From NCBI RefSeq assembly GCF_002443255.2, contig NW_019211456.1:25475061-25539060 (forward strand): 64,000 nucleotides of DNA, read 5' to 3'. Under the pieces are notes generated by a model. It was given only the letters and a program-made list of their open reading frames with translations, did no database searches and was not told the DNA's origin. Source of the stretch: Varroa destructor. Lineage: Eukaryota; Arthropoda; Arachnida; Mesostigmata; Varroidae. The stretch's first letter is position 1. The number at the start of each line of letters is the position of its first letter. A program made the translations under genes and the position numbers. Below, piece after piece: positions 51,401 to 64,000 of this stretch.

Positions 51401-53684
51401 GCAAGGGTGTGCCAGAAAACTGTGATCTTTGTTTATGTATGTTGATTCAAACAACGGACGGGTCAATCGTTCGCCGCTGATATAGCTGTATTTGAGTCGA
51501 AGTAACGGGCGAGGGGAGAATTCGAGTCCTCTCTCCTTCGGTGTATTGTGGGCAGTTCGGTGTATCGTATTCCAAACGATCTTGCTAGATGTAAGTACAC
51601 AGAGTCGTTGCTCCCTATTGAATGCTCGCAGGTCTGTCCGTTGCCAGTCGCGAAATCAGCGATCGTTCTAACCGTTCGAGGAAATTGAAGTAACGCTCCA
51701 TTTAAATAGTGGTCGTTTTTCAATTTTCGTTGCGATCGCCGGCACCAACGAGCCTAATCGGGGTAGTCAGATAACGCATAGTATCCCATCTAGTGTATAA
51801 CGCCATGCCGTACTACTGTATCGAAAAGAAGAAAGCTTCGCAGAGTAAACATTTGAGGTGACTCGTCGCAAAACAACAAGATTAAAAGAACCAGGACCAA
51901 TTTGCACGATTAGTCAACTGTTGCCATCCCTCAGGATTTTTGCCCCATCCTTGCCTGTGCTGTGTTGGTGACCTTGCAGAATACGCGCAGCTTAATAAGT
52001 TGTACACGACTAAGTGTAAATGCTAGTAGATAGTGCAGTAGTTTGCTGTTGATCCTGATTTATGATTTGGTTAGCTCTACTCTACATTAAAGCAATTACG
52101 GTAGTTATACGACAAGCTGACATTGGTGATTCAGTCCATAATACAAAATAATTGAAATTAATTCATAAGCAATATCCGTAACATGTTTATTTTGAAGCGC
52201 AAGGTATTAAGTTATTGCACATAAAATCCTTTCTGTGTGGTCACTATGGCATTAGCCTAAACCTAGTAGTTGTGTACCTTTTATTTAATTGTTTGCTACC
52301 CATATGCATGCATTATGATTAGTTGGCTTTAAAGAATGGATTTTTTTCCCTAAACTGTGTAACACATTAGATTACAGAAATAGGTAAGACGGTGCTAGGT
52401 CTGCCAATGACTAATATAATAATCAATAATTGGAAAATACTTGTGTTTGGTCAAATGTATGTTTGTTAAAATAATATGAGTATGAAGAAAAAAAATACGG
52501 GTTATTTCGGGCACGACATTGAGAACGCACGTGATTTGTACAATAGAATAACCGAAATGGGAGTTCTTTGTACAATCGCCTAATTAGCGTAGATTGATAC
52601 CACCTGCAGTGGTACGTCTTCTAATCGGTGAAATTCAATTTATCTTAGAAGCTCTGCGCGACGATGTTATTGTTGATTTAGTTGTTTAGCGCGAGAGCCG
52701 AATAGTCACTTGTCTACCGAGGCTTCGCAATAATGTTACTCGCCTGGGCTTTAATCGTTGAAATTTTTTTTTAATTTTATAACAATTACGTTACGATGAA
52801 CTATCCAGGAGGCCAGTCGATACCGCGAACAGCCTATACTCTTTAGTCTACTGTTTATCGAGAAAGGAACCACACATCGTGTACAGGCTGTACAAAGCTT
52901 GTATTGGTGAGGCTTTCTGGTATGTGCCGCCAAAGCTTCACGTCATTCGCACCCGTTCTTTGATACGATCAAACAGCCTTTGACTTGTGCTTGACATCGT
53001 AGCGAACTGCTATGCATGGCGTTTACAGCATCTAGGAAAAGTTCCTAAGCGTCTGTTCCGCAACATATCCTGATATTCCTAAGTAAACTAAAGCTGAAGC
53101 CGTGAACTATAAGAAATTATTCCGTTTAAGATCCACGACACACGGAATGCACAGCTTTTTGTAGAGAAAATAATCAGCTTCCTCAACAAAAGCCACTTAA
53201 CTTATTTGATGAGTGCTTTCATGTAACCTTGAAATATAAGCAGAACTAGTCTAAAAAAGTATTTTTATCGAAGGAAGAATCTCGTAATCCATATTAGCCA
53301 CGTGGTCCGTTTGCGGTGATCATGGTAGTTTTTTCTGTGCCAAAAAAAAAGCCTATTGAAAAGCTATCTACCATCATATGATTGCATTGTCGCTCGATTC
53401 AACCACCATCATTATTTTCACTGGCGTGATATTTTGTACAATCCTGGTGAACGCAATCAAAGCATAAATAGATCTTTTAAACAGGATATGTAATAACTAT
53501 GTCAAATCTTTATTTATAAAAAAACTTTCAGCCCGGAATCGTGATTGAGTGCGTGATTGAAGCGCCGGTAAGGTTTAGCTCTGTAAAGTCAAAGACAAAA
53601 AGTGACCTAAAGGAATAGTCCTTAGTTGTCTCTAAATACACCCTTTCTTAAACCTTCGATCAAAGGTGTGAATACGTGTGAGTG
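48435..53684. other. Divergent intergenic region between WRNIP1 and glycerol kinase
   Basis: 5.25 kb separate the two start codons. The promoters of both genes should be here, but no TATA box or shared element stands out. A richer patch at about 51.3-51.9 kb, with a TTG/GAT-rich run, might be a 5' UTR exon of glycerol kinase; this is only a guess from composition. Frames on the minus strand at 49557-49941 and 51463-51723 match nothing I know. Confidence 0.4.
50918..51017. other. Assembly gap (100 N)
   Basis: Exactly 100 N, so the true length is unknown. Flanks are ordinary AT-rich sequence. Open frames spanning it are artefacts. Confidence 0.95.

Positions 53685-64000
<10,316 letters not shown>

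Noticed and set aside
51463..51723. 86-codon minus-strand frame in the intergenic region
   Set aside because: No recognisable similarity and no splice partners. The patch is richer in GC, which lengthens chance frames.

Overview
The window is nuclear DNA from an invertebrate animal, most likely an arthropod and possibly a mite. It has three intron-rich protein genes of animal type, AT-rich spacers full of TA microsatellites, a decayed BEL/Pao retroelement, tRNA-derived SINE copies, and a piece of mitochondrial atp6 in which AGA reads best as serine, as in the invertebrate mitochondrial code. Two runs of exactly 100 N show it comes from a scaffold. The taxon is an inference; the gene structures come from splice sites, reading phase and protein similarity that can be read directly.

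Layout. 1-7.3 kb: mostly non-coding, with a broken AGC-type kinase copy near 2 kb. 7.4-13.1 kb, minus strand: a complete seven-exon major facilitator transporter of the SLC18B1 type (425 residues). 13.1-20.2 kb: no recognised gene; one diverged repeat pair and one unexplained open frame. 20.2-24.9 kb, minus strand: a BEL/Pao LTR-retrotransposon wreck with gag-like, post-RT and integrase segments still recognisable. 25-42.8 kb: spacer with an atp6 NUMT (26.3 kb), an old SINE (33.7 kb) and an unassigned reading frame (35 kb). 42.8-48.4 kb, minus strand: a complete twelve-exon WRNIP1 gene (605 residues: UBZ4 finger, PIP-box-like motif, AAA+ ATPase, MgsA/RarA C-terminal region). 48.4-53.7 kb: divergent intergenic region with an assembly gap. 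53.7-64 kb, plus strand: the first nine exons (411 residues) of glycerol kinase, which runs off the end of the window.

The three genes act separately: vesicular or small-molecule transport, replication-fork maintenance, and glycerol phosphorylation. There is no operon logic. WRNIP1 and glycerol kinase are divergent but 5.25 kb apart, so a shared promoter is unlikely. I found no clearly new biological system. The best points for follow-up are a GC-AG intron in glycerol kinase, a 54-bp perfect palindrome in one of its introns, a PIP-like motif next to the ubiquitin-binding finger of WRNIP1, a competing splice donor in the transporter, and the repeat families.
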